NCBI RefSeq assembly: GCF_019599295.1
Contig: NZ_JAIEWN010000046.1
Location: 1 to 47,193, forward strand
Reading direction: 5' to 3'
Length of the DNA stretch: 47,193 nucleotides
From: Oscillochloris sp. ZM17-4
GTDB lineage: Bacteria; Chloroflexota; Chloroflexia; Chloroflexales; Chloroflexaceae
Position numbers and translations under genes: made by a program. The notes under the pieces were generated by a model, which made no database searches, was not told where the DNA came from, and was given only the letters and a program-made list of their open reading frames with translations. Below, piece by piece: positions 40,117-47,193 of the stretch (its first letter is position 1; each line of letters opens with the position of its first letter).

Positions 40117-42450
40117 ATGAGCGCGCAGTTTGTCTCCCTCTTCGCTGTGGCGCTGATCGGCGCGGCCGCCCTCACGGCGTCTCTGGCCGCGTGGGCGATG
40201 TACCACCGCACGCGCGGCTACTTCAGCTTCGCGCTGCTGATGCTCGCCCTGAGCTGGTGGTCCTCGGCGTACGCCATGGAGCTAGCGAGCCGCGACCTCG
40301 ACCGGGTCATGCTCTGGGTGCGGCTCGAGTATCTTTCGATCGTGAGCATCCCGCCGCTATGGCTGATCTACGCCTGGCGCTACGGCGGGCACGACCGCTG
40401 GCTCCGCCCGCGCCGCCTCGCCGCCCTGGCCCTCACCCCCCTGATCACGCTGGCCCTGGCCTGGTCGAACGATGCCCACGGCCTGATCTGGGCCACGGTC
40501 GCCCTGAAGCCCGTCGGCGACATGCTGCTGCTCGACACGGCCCACGGCTGGTGGTTCTGGGTCCACACGCTCTACTCCTACACCCTGATCCTGATCGGCA
40601 GCACGCTCTTCGTGCGGGCGGCCTGGCACGCGGCGCCGCTCTACCGCTCCCAGGGGGCCGCGCTCATGGGTGCCGGGCTCATCCCGCTGGCCGGCAACCT
40701 GCTCTACCTGGCGCAGATTGGCCTGCCGCTGGACGTCGACCTGACGCCGCTGCTCTTCACGGCCAGCGGGATCCTGTGCAGCTGGGCCAGCCACAGCTCG
40801 CGCCTGCTGACGATCGTCCCCGTGGCGCGCAACCGCCTGATCGAGGAGATGGGCGACGGCGTGCTCGTCCTCGACGACGCCGGGCGCGTGGCCGATATCA
40901 ACCCGGTCGGGCAGCAGATCTTCGCCGCCGCATTCGGCGCGGCCGTCGCGCAGCCGCTCGCCGCCGTCGCGCCACAGCTCGCCGCGCTGCTCGCCGCGCC
41001 CGAGCGCGCCGACGATGCCCTCCAGGAGCTGACGCTCGGCGCGGGGGCGGGCGCGAGGACCTACGATGTGCGGCGCAAGGCGCTGCGCAACCGGCGCGGC
41101 CAGCAGACCGGCTGCCTGATCGTCCTGCGCGACATCACCGAGCGCAAGCGCGGGGAGGCCGAGCTGCGCGCCCAGAAAGATCTCTTCGCCGGGCTTGCCG
41201 CCGTCGCCCAGGCCGCCGCCGCGCGGCCCACCCTCCGCGAGACGCTCCGCGGCGTGCTTGAGACATCGGCCGCCCTCGTCGGCACCAGCCGGGGCAGCAT
41301 CTTCCTGCTCGCCGAGGATCTGAGCGTCTTCGAGAGCATCCGCCTCCAGAGCAGCGCCGCCCCCTACGAGGTCGAGCGCGCGGTGATCACGCGTGTGCTT
41401 GTGGATGGCCTCGCCGGGTGGGCCGTGCGCCAGCGCGAGGTCGCCATCATCGACGACACCACCCGCGACCCGCGCTGGCTCCAGCTGGAGGGCGCGGCCG
41501 GCGCGGCGATGGCCGTGCCCATCCTGGATCGCGCGCAGGTGCTGGGGGTGATCACGCTCGCGCACCAAGACCGAGGCTTCTTTACCGCTGAGCACGCTGG
41601 CCTGATGCGGGCGGTGGCAGGGCAGATCGCGCTGGCGGTGCGCAACGCACAGATGTACGAGACCCAGCGCGAGCTGGCCGAGCTGGCCGATGCGGCGAGC
41701 CGCACCAAGAGCGCATTCCTCGCCACGATGAGCCACGAGCTGCGCACCCCGCTCAATGCGATCATCGGCTACAGCCAGCTGCTCATTGAAGAGCTGGGGG
41801 CCGCCGCGCATGAGCAGGCCCTCCGCGATCTAGACCAGATCACGGCCTCCGGCCAGCACTTGCTCACCCTGGTCAACGATGTCATCGAGCTCTCACAGAT
41901 CGAGGCCGGCCAGGCCCGCCTGAGCCTGGGACCGGTTGAGCTCGGCACCCTCGTCGCCAATGTGATCGCCGGGGCGCGCCCGCTCGCGGCGCAGAACGAC
42001 AACACGCTCAGCGTTGAGTGCGCCGATGATCTCGGCGTGGTGATCACCGATCTGGCGAATCTGCGCCAGATCCTCCAGCAGCTTCTAGCGAACGCCTGTA
42101 AGTTCACCGCAGACGGCAGCGTCTGCCTGCGCGTGACCCGCGAGGACGGATCGCTCACCCCGGGCGCGCCTGCGGCGATGATCCGCTTCGTGATCGCCGA
42201 TAGCGGGATCGGCATGACCGACGAGCAGATCAGCCAGATCTTCACCGAGTTCACCCAGGGCGATATGCGGAGCACGCGGCAGCACGGCGGCATGGGCATC
42301 GGGCTCGCCCTCTGCCAGCGGCTCAGTAGCCTGATGGGCGGCACGATCAGTGTGAGCAGCGCGCCGGGCCAGGGGTCGGTCTTCACGCTGAGCCTGCCGG
42401 TCGCCCCAGGCGATGCTACGCCGATGGGGTATGGCCCAGACGCTCAGTGA
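40117..42450 (+). CDS. 7TM-PAS-GAF histidine kinase
   Basis: 777 aa, starting 6 nt after the preceding stop. The N-terminal 225 residues form seven membrane helices like the His-kinase N-terminal 7TM family (WWSSAYAMELASRDLDRVML, WVRLEYLSIVSIPPLWL). Then PAS (about 240-345, ending LRDITERKRGE), GAF (about 360-510), HisKA ([20 protein letters not shown]) and HATPase_c (NACKFT, DSGIGM, GIGLAL). The last motif reads GGMGIGLAL where most kinases have GTGLGLA. No receiver. The final 35 bp overlap the end of the convergent kinase gene. Confidence 0.93.
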   Translation: MSAQFVSLFAVALIGAAALTASLAAWAMYHRTRGYFSFALLMLALSWWSSAYAMELASRDLDRVMLWVRLEYLSIVSIPPLWLIYAWRYGGHDRWLRPRRLAALALTPLITLALAWSNDAHGLIWATVALKPVGDMLLLDTAHGWWFWVHTLYSYTLILIGSTLFVRAAWHAAPLYRSQGAALMGAGLIPLAGNLLYLAQIGLPLDVDLTPLLFTASGILCSWASHSSRLLTIVPVARNRLIEEMGDGVLVLDDAGRVADINPVGQQIFAAAFGAAVAQPLAAVAPQLAALLAAPERADDALQELTLGAGAGARTYDVRRKALRNRRGQQTGCLIVLRDITERKRGEAELRAQKDLFAGLAAVAQAAAARPTLRETLRGVLETSAALVGTSRGSIFLLAEDLSVFESIRLQSSAAPYEVERAVITRVLVDGLAGWAVRQREVAIIDDTTRDPRWLQLEGAAGAAMAVPILDRAQVLGVITLAHQDRGFFTAEHAGLMRAVAGQIALAVRNAQMYETQRELAELADAASRTKSAFLATMSHELRTPLNAIIGYSQLLIEELGAAAHEQALRDLDQITASGQHLLTLVNDVIELSQIEAGQARLSLGPVELGTLVANVIAGARPLAAQNDNTLSVECADDLGVVITDLANLRQILQQLLANACKFTADGSVCLRVTREDGSLTPGAPAAMIRFVIADSGIGMTDEQISQIFTEFTQGDMRSTRQHGGMGIGLALCQRLSSLMGGTISVSSAPGQGSVFTLSLPVAPGDATPMGYGPDAQ

Positions 42451-45400
42451 GCTGTGCCAGCGTCGCAGCGTAGAGATGGCGGGCATAGGCGAGCAGCTCG
42501 GCGAGCGGCTCGCCCGAAATCTGCGCCGCCGCCTCGATCAGCTCCCAGTGATCGGCCAGCAGCGCTGCGCCGAGCTGCCGGCTGCCGCCGCGCAGCTTGT
42601 GGGCAAGGAGACGGATGCGGGGCCGGTCATCGGCGGCGATCGCGCCGGCGATATCCTCCACCTGGGCCGAGAGCTCGCTGCGGAAGAGATCCAGCACGAT
42701 CGCCGACACCTGATCCTGCCCCCCCCCCACCGATGCGAGCAGGCGATCGATCATGTGCCAGTCGATCATATCATCTGGCCGCGCCGCATCCGCAGACGGC
42801 GCCGGGGCGAGGGCCGGCTCAGATCGGGCCGGCTCACCGCCGCGCAGGCCAGCCCGGTCCAAGGCGGCGCACAGATCCTCGACCTGCACCGGCTTGCTGA
42901 GGTAGTCGTCCATGCCCGCCGCCAGGTAGCGCTCGCGGTCGCCGCGAAGCGCCGAGGCGGTCAGCGCAATAATATGGGGCTGGGCAATATGCCGCAGCGC
43001 GCGAATGCGTTGGGTCGCCTGCTCGCCGTCGAGCTCAGGCATCTGGATATCCATCAGCACGACATCGTAGGTCTGGCGGGCCACGGCGGACAGCGCCTCA
43101 AGCCCATGCTGCGCCAGGTCGGGCACGATGCCAAGGCTCTCCAGCAGCCGCGACAGCACCTCCCGGTTGATCGGGTTGTCTTCCGCCAGGAGCACGCGCA
43201 GCTGGCTCCGCATCGGCCTGAGGCCAGCATCTGCGGCGCCCACATGTGCGGGCATGGGCAGGGCGGCGATGTGCAGCGGCAGGCGGATCATGAAGGTTGA
43301 GCCCGCGCTCGGCCCGCTGGTCACACGGATCTCGCCCCCCATCCGCTCGATAATCTGCCTGCTGATCGTCAGGCCCAGCCCGGTGCCCCCGAAGCGCCGG
43401 GTCGTCGTGCTGTCGGCCTGTACAAACGGCTCGAAGATCTGCGACAGATACTCGGGCGCGATCCCGATCCCCGTGTCGCGGATGCTCAGCGCCAGCTCGT
43501 ACTCGGCATCGGCGAGCGCCCGCCCGCCCGCCGCGAGCCGCACTGAGCCACGCTCGGTGAACTTCACCGCGTTGCCCAGCAGGTTCACCAGCACCTGGCG
43601 CAGCCGCCCGCGATCACCCACCAGCGAGACGGGCACCGCCGCATCGACCACATACTCTAGCGCGAGCCCCTTGCGCCCGGCGTCGAGCGCGACGAGATCG
43701 ACCGCATCGTGCAGGCAGGCCCGCAGATCAAAGGGTTGCAAGTCGAGCTCGATCTGGCCCGCCTCGATCTTTGAGAAGTCGAGGATGTTGCCAATGATCG
43801 TCAGCAGGGTCTCGGCGCCGGTGCGGATAGTCGCCAGATACTCGCGCTGCTGCGCCGAGAGGTGTGTGCTCTGCAGCAGGCTGGCCATGCCGATGATCGC
43901 GGTGAGCGGGGTGCGGATCTCGTGGCTGACGTGGGCCAGGAAGGTCGACTTGGCCTTATCGGCGGCCTCGGCGGCATTCTTAGCTCGAAGCAGCGCCTCG
44001 GTGGACTGGCGGCGCTCGGTGATGTCGCGCACGACAAACAGCAGCGTGTCGCCGGCGATCGGCACGATCCGCGCCTCAAACGCCCGCTCGCCCACGCCCA
44101 GCGACAGCATATACTCTAACAGCTGCATATCGCCCGACGCCTGCACCCGCGTTATGGCGGCGTAGGCCATCCTGGCGACCTCCGGCGGGAGCACCTGGTC
44201 GAGCCTCTGGCCGAGGAACGACTCTGGCGACGCCAGCATATCATCCTGGCGCGACGCGTAGAACTCCAGGATGGTGCCGTCGGCGCGCACGATGAACAGC
44301 ATGTCGGGCAGGGCATCGCGCAGCGCCCGCAGCTGGGCCTCGCTGGACACCAGCGCATGCGAAGTGTGCTTGTCCTCGGTGATGTCCTGGACGATACTGA
44401 GGATCTGCGTGACGCGCCCTGCGTCATCGCGGGCAAAGGCCTGGGCCCGGCTCAGGAGCCAGCGCTCGCGCCCGTCGCCGAGACGGACGCGATACTCGAC
44501 CTCGGAGACCTCTCCGTCGGCGGCGGCGGACAGCCGGCCGTAGTGATCGGCCACCTGCCCGTAGTCGTCGGGGTGCAGCATCAGCCGCAGGGCATCCTCA
44601 TCAACCCTCTGCACCAGCTCGGGGGCGAGGCCGACCGCCGGGGCGATCGGGCGATTGATGAAGAGGCTGCGCCGCGTCGCCAGCTCGACGACGTGAACCA
44701 CATCGGGGGTCGCCTCCATCACCCGCTGGATGAAGTGCTCGCGCTCGCGCAGCGCCTGGTTCGCCTCCCAGCCCTGCTGGAAGGTGGCGATGATCTCGGC
44801 GGCGGTGCGCAGCAGCTGGATGGTCGCCGCATCCCACTCGCGGGCATGCACCCGGTCAAGGGCGGTGAGCGTGCCCCACATCTTCCCGCCGAGAAGCACT
44901 GGGATCATCAGGATCGCCTGAACATCATTCTGATCGAGCGACTGCTGGAAGTGAGGGTTATGGGGGAACTGGCCGGGGACCGGCCCGCCGAACCAGCGGC
45001 CCTCGCCAAGCGCGACGAGCATCTCGTGCGGGGCGTCCAAGATCTGCACGGGCGACGGCTCGATGTAGGCGGGCAGACCCGGCGCGTGCGTGTCTGCCAG
45101 GATCTTCAGGGCGATCTCGCCCTGAAGATCGTCCGGGGGCATGAAGACATAGAGCCGGCTCACGCCGACCGTCTCGCACAGCCTGGTGAGCGCAGCATCG
45201 AGGATCTCCCATCGCTCGGCGTCGCTCTCAGGCTGGCGCAGCAGCAGCTGCGAGCAATGGGCCAGCGCCTCGGCGTAGCGCAGCTGCATGGCGCGCTCGC
45301 GCTCGGCCTGCTTGCGCGCGGTGATATCGCTGCAGAAGCAGACCATCTCGCCCGCGCCGTCGGAGATATAGGTGACGGCGATCTCAAGATCAAAGATGCG

Positions 45401-46336
45401 GCCATCCTTGCGCCGGTGGCGGGTCTCGAAGCGATCCGAGCCGGTGGCCATGATCCTGCGGATGCGGGCGTCGGTCTCCGCTGTCTGCTCGGCCGCCTCG
45501 ACATCAGGGATGCGCATCGTCAACATCTCGGCGCGGCTATAGCCTGACATCGCGCAGTAGGCCTCATTCACATCGGTGAAGCGCATCTGCATATCGATCG
45601 CCCAGAAGCCGTCCAGCGCCGTCTGGAGGATCGAGCGCAGGCGCACCTCGCGCGCACGCAGCTCATCGACGGCCAGCTCAAACTCGCCGGTGTGCGCAGC
45701 CACCCGCTGCTCCAGGGTTGTGTTCGCCCGATCACGATCGACGAGCGCCTGCTCAGTGGCGCGGAGGCTCTGGCCCAGTATGCCGACCAGCGAGATGATG
45801 CTGAGCGCAGCCATCCCGCTCAGCGTCAGGGTGATCAGGGCGCTCAGCAGCAATGTGCTCGGGTCGGTGAGCCGCTGCGCCACTGCGGCGACCTCGGCGG
45901 AGGAGCGGCTGGCAAAGGCGATGCCGCTGAGCAGCAGCGCCGCCGCGCCGCTCAGCCAGACCAGCAGCGTTGAGCGGCGGCTGAGGATGAGCGCCGCGAT
46001 GAGGACGTCGGCGACGATATAGACCCGACCGGCGGAGACAAGGCCGCCGCTCATCAGCAAATAGGTGCTGAAGATCAGGCTGATGCCGAGGGTTGAGAAG
46101 ATGCGCCACTGGTAGGGGACGCCCCGCGCAACGGCCAGGGCCACGCCAGCGACGCCGAGCAGCAGATCCGCCACAACCGCGACATAGGCGGCCTGTGCGA
46201 GCAGCCTGATGACATCCAGCGCGAGCAGCGGCAGAAACGCCAGGATGATCAGGTGGAAGACCCGGCTCATGATATGCTCGCGCCATTGGGCGAGCGCATG
46301 CGGCTCGGCGGGAGTGGGATGGGACAATAAACGCAT
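42416..46336 (-). CDS. Large membrane multi-PAS/GAF hybrid kinase with REC and HPt (paralogue)
   Basis: About 1306 aa from the ATG at 46336; a GTG at 46351 that overlaps the upstream stop is an alternative start. Its N-terminal membrane domain (WREHIMSRVFHLIILAFLPL, about six helices) is clearly related to that of the 1484-aa kinase. Then PAS with PAC (ISDGAGEMVCFCSDITARKQ), a GAF-like region, PAS, PAS (FVVRDITERRQS), HisKA ([20 protein letters not shown]), HATPase_c ([23 protein letters not shown]), an intact receiver ([29 protein letters not shown]) and HPt ([15 protein letters not shown]). It lacks one GAF/PAS-size segment relative to its paralogue. The upstream receiver protein is its likely partner. 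Confidence 0.94.
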   Translation of the reverse strand: MRLLSHPTPAEPHALAQWREHIMSRVFHLIILAFLPLLALDVIRLLAQAAYVAVVADLLLGVAGVALAVARGVPYQWRIFSTLGISLIFSTYLLMSGGLVSAGRVYIVADVLIAALILSRRSTLLVWLSGAAALLLSGIAFASRSSAEVAAVAQRLTDPSTLLLSALITLTLSGMAALSIISLVGILGQSLRATEQALVDRDRANTTLEQRVAAHTGEFELAVDELRAREVRLRSILQTALDGFWAIDMQMRFTDVNEAYCAMSGYSRAEMLTMRIPDVEAAEQTAETDARIRRIMATGSDRFETRHRRKDGRIFDLEIAVTYISDGAGEMVCFCSDITARKQAERERAMQLRYAEALAHCSQLLLRQPESDAERWEILDAALTRLCETVGVSRLYVFMPPDDLQGEIALKILADTHAPGLPAYIEPSPVQILDAPHEMLVALGEGRWFGGPVPGQFPHNPHFQQSLDQNDVQAILMIPVLLGGKMWGTLTALDRVHAREWDAATIQLLRTAAEIIATFQQGWEANQALREREHFIQRVMEATPDVVHVVELATRRSLFINRPIAPAVGLAPELVQRVDEDALRLMLHPDDYGQVADHYGRLSAAADGEVSEVEYRVRLGDGRERWLLSRAQAFARDDAGRVTQILSIVQDITEDKHTSHALVSSEAQLRALRDALPDMLFIVRADGTILEFYASRQDDMLASPESFLGQRLDQVLPPEVARMAYAAITRVQASGDMQLLEYMLSLGVGERAFEARIVPIAGDTLLFVVRDITERRQSTEALLRAKNAAEAADKAKSTFLAHVSHEIRTPLTAIIGMASLLQSTHLSAQQREYLATIRTGAETLLTIIGNILDFSKIEAGQIELDLQPFDLRACLHDAVDLVALDAGRKGLALEYVVDAAVPVSLVGDRGRLRQVLVNLLGNAVKFTERGSVRLAAGGRALADAEYELALSIRDTGIGIAPEYLSQIFEPFVQADSTTTRRFGGTGLGLTISRQIIERMGGEIRVTSGPSAGSTFMIRLPLHIAALPMPAHVGAADAGLRPMRSQLRVLLAEDNPINREVLSRLLESLGIVPDLAQHGLEALSAVARQTYDVVLMDIQMPELDGEQATQRIRALRHIAQPHIIALTASALRGDRERYLAAGMDDYLSKPVQVEDLCAALDRAGLRGGEPARSEPALAPAPSADAARPDDMIDWHMIDRLLASVGGGQDQVSAIVLDLFRSELSAQVEDIAGAIAADDRPRIRLLAHKLRGGSRQLGAALLADHWELIEAAAQISGEPLAELLAYARHLYAATLAQLTERLGHTPSA

Positions 46337-46344
46337 AGTCGCTC

Positions 46345-46755
46345 TCAGCACATGCTCATCGGCGTTGGAGCGCGCAGCCGCTCGCCGCCATCCGGTCGGG
46401 CAAGCCAGCGGACCCGCGCGATCATCTGCGGAAAGTTGATCGGCTTTGGCTCATAGGCATCGCACCCATACGCCGCGAGCTGATCATCTCTCTCTTCAAG
46501 CTGCGACTCCGTCAGCACAATGATCGGGATGCCCTGCGTCTCCGGGTGCGCCCGCAGGCGCTGCGCTGTCTTCCGGCCATCGAGGATGGGGATATCAATG
46601 TCGAGCAGGATGAGCGCGGGCCGCTCGGCCCGCGCCAGCGCGACCGCCTGCACGCCATTGCTCGCCGTGATGATCTGAAACCCCTCGCGGTTCAGCCGGC
46701 GCGTCAGCAGGTTGCGTATGTTTGGATCATCCTCGACGACTAATAGTTTGAGCAT
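46345..46755 (-). CDS. Single-domain response regulator
   Basis: 136 aa from the ATG at 46755; a longer in-frame start at 46998 would add 81 residues with no domain character. Receiver motifs: VVEDDPNI, LILLDIDIPILDG, VLTESQ and PKPINF. A short basic tail follows (ARPDGGERLRAPTPMSMC). It lies 8 nt before the ATG of the large HPt kinase, so they form a two-gene unit. Probably a phosphorelay shuttle or an allosteric partner. Confidence 0.9.
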   Translation of the reverse strand: MLKLLVVEDDPNIRNLLTRRLNREGFQIITASNGVQAVALARAERPALILLDIDIPILDGRKTAQRLRAHPETQGIPIIVLTESQLEERDDQLAAYGCDAYEPKPINFPQMIARVRWLARPDGGERLRAPTPMSMC

Positions 46756-47050
46756 ATCATACCGCAGTGATGTACTACCACCTGTCGTAACTGCGCCGTT
46801 CGCATGCCTGCCGACCGACAAATCTAGTGTACCGGCTCCTACGCGCACTGTCTGTACTGGTTGTGTATCAGCTATTGTCAAGCTTACGCCACGCCGCCCA
46901 GTCTGTACACACAACATGACCACAGGAGATACACAGCGCGTATAGACGGTGCCGTGCCGGCTGACTACAATAGGTACAATTTGGCAAGCGGGTGCCACGG
47001 TGCCCCCATGCCAGCCCGCTTCTGGGAATTCCTATCGGGTTCACCGTTAC
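46756..47050. other. Intergenic region upstream of the terminal signalling pair
   Basis: About 295 bp with no convincing gene. It holds a TGTGTATCAGCTAT motif (46862-46875), shared exactly with 24022-24035, and a minus-strand TTGACA (46881-46876) beside it, at a distance suitable for the promoter of the regulator starting at 46755. No good -10 was found at standard spacing. Confidence 0.4.
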
Positions 47051-47193
47051 ATGGACATTGCCAACCCGAATCAGACAGGCGCATGGGCGTCAACGGACAC
47101 CGGACAGCCCGGCGAGAAGGTCGCCCGCTGGCTTGCCGAGCATCTCCATGAATTGGCCGCACAGCTTCAGCTTGCCCTGCGGGCGACGATGTT
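47051..47193 (+). CDS. Partial hypothetical protein running off the window
   Basis: An ATG at 47051 opens a frame of 47 codons to the window end, MDIANPNQTGAWASTDTGQP and then GEKVARWLAEHLHELAAQLQ. The second half has the composition of an amphipathic helix and the frame stays open. No strong RBS is seen and no family was recognised. It is more plausible than the overlapping minus-strand frame because of its residue pattern, but it remains tentative. Confidence 0.4.
   Translation, partial: MDIANPNQTGAWASTDTGQPGEKVARWLAEHLHELAAQLQLALRATM

Noticed and set aside
40357-41811. 484-codon minus-strand frame opposite the 7TM kinase
   Set aside because: Gly/Arg/Gln-rich shadow; the plus strand has clear 7TM, PAS, GAF and kinase motifs.
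46853-46881. Complete minus-strand promoter using TTGACA at 46881-46876
   Set aside because: The -35 is perfect, but no acceptable -10 lies 16-18 bp downstream (best is AGTACA), so only the motif is reported.

Overview
The window is GC-rich, gene-dense bacterial DNA that most resembles a member of the Chloroflexota (probably class Chloroflexia). This is inferred from three things: very large sensor kinases, including a Ser/Thr-kinase/ATPase/histidine-kinase fusion; short interspersed repeats of the ...CACCCTGAGCGAAGCGAAGGGTC... type; and a bacterial PHAX-domain protein. No rRNA or tRNA gene was seen, so the lineage cannot be fixed from this sequence.

Left part (about 1-11.7 kb). A 5'-truncated GAF-histidine kinase and a RecG-like ATP-binding regulator precede what looks like a complete plasmid-type replicon. 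It has repeated TGTCGCGAAA-type boxes (iteron candidates, 2875-3150), a promoter beside them, and a long leader opposed by a predicted antisense RNA (about 3258-3434, minus). These are followed by a probable replication initiator (3533-4948), an overlapping DnaB helicase, a small HTH protein, ParA, and a DUF3102-like partner in place of ParB whose gene contains two nested palindromes. Next come a perfect 32-bp-arm inverted repeat, a P22_AR_N/ORF6C antirepressor-like protein, a cold-shock-domain + PHAX-domain RNA-binding protein, and a serine resolvase. The region therefore reads as a plasmid, or an integrated plasmid, with replication, partition and resolution modules. Fragments of an exported protein, a transposase and a possible LuxR-type HTH indicate past rearrangement.

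Right part (about 11.7-47 kb) is almost entirely signal transduction: ten further histidine-kinase-type proteins, five stand-alone response regulators and about fifteen receiver domains. Four blocks can be seen. (1) Minus strand 11.7-19.3 kb: a receiver protein, the 1760-aa STPK-AAA-GAF-HK fusion and a double-receiver hybrid kinase. (2) Minus strand 20.1-23.6 kb: a HAMP hybrid kinase with a degenerate receiver, a coupled receiver protein and a Roadblock/LC7 protein. (3) Minus strand 24.1-35.7 kb: a six-gene operon-like run holding a HAMP kinase, a sugar-binding-type lipoprotein, a kinase that has lost its ATPase domain, an OmpR-type regulator, a REC-GAF-PAS kinase and a 1484-aa multi-PAS/GAF hybrid kinase ending in HPt. 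(4) Plus strand 36.1-42.5 kb: a membrane STAS (RsbR-like) protein, a REC-HD-GYP c-di-GMP phosphodiesterase, a DUF4388 protein, a REC-kinase and a 7TM-PAS-GAF kinase. These converge on a second large kinase-HPt protein and its receiver partner (42.4-46.8 kb, minus).

Only one regulator has a clear DNA-binding output (30668-31453). The rest are phosphorelay parts, a c-di-GMP enzyme, a STAS partner-switch protein and a Roadblock protein, so much of the output is probably protein-protein, second-messenger or polarity/motility control. All functional assignments rest on motifs read by eye; no database search was run.
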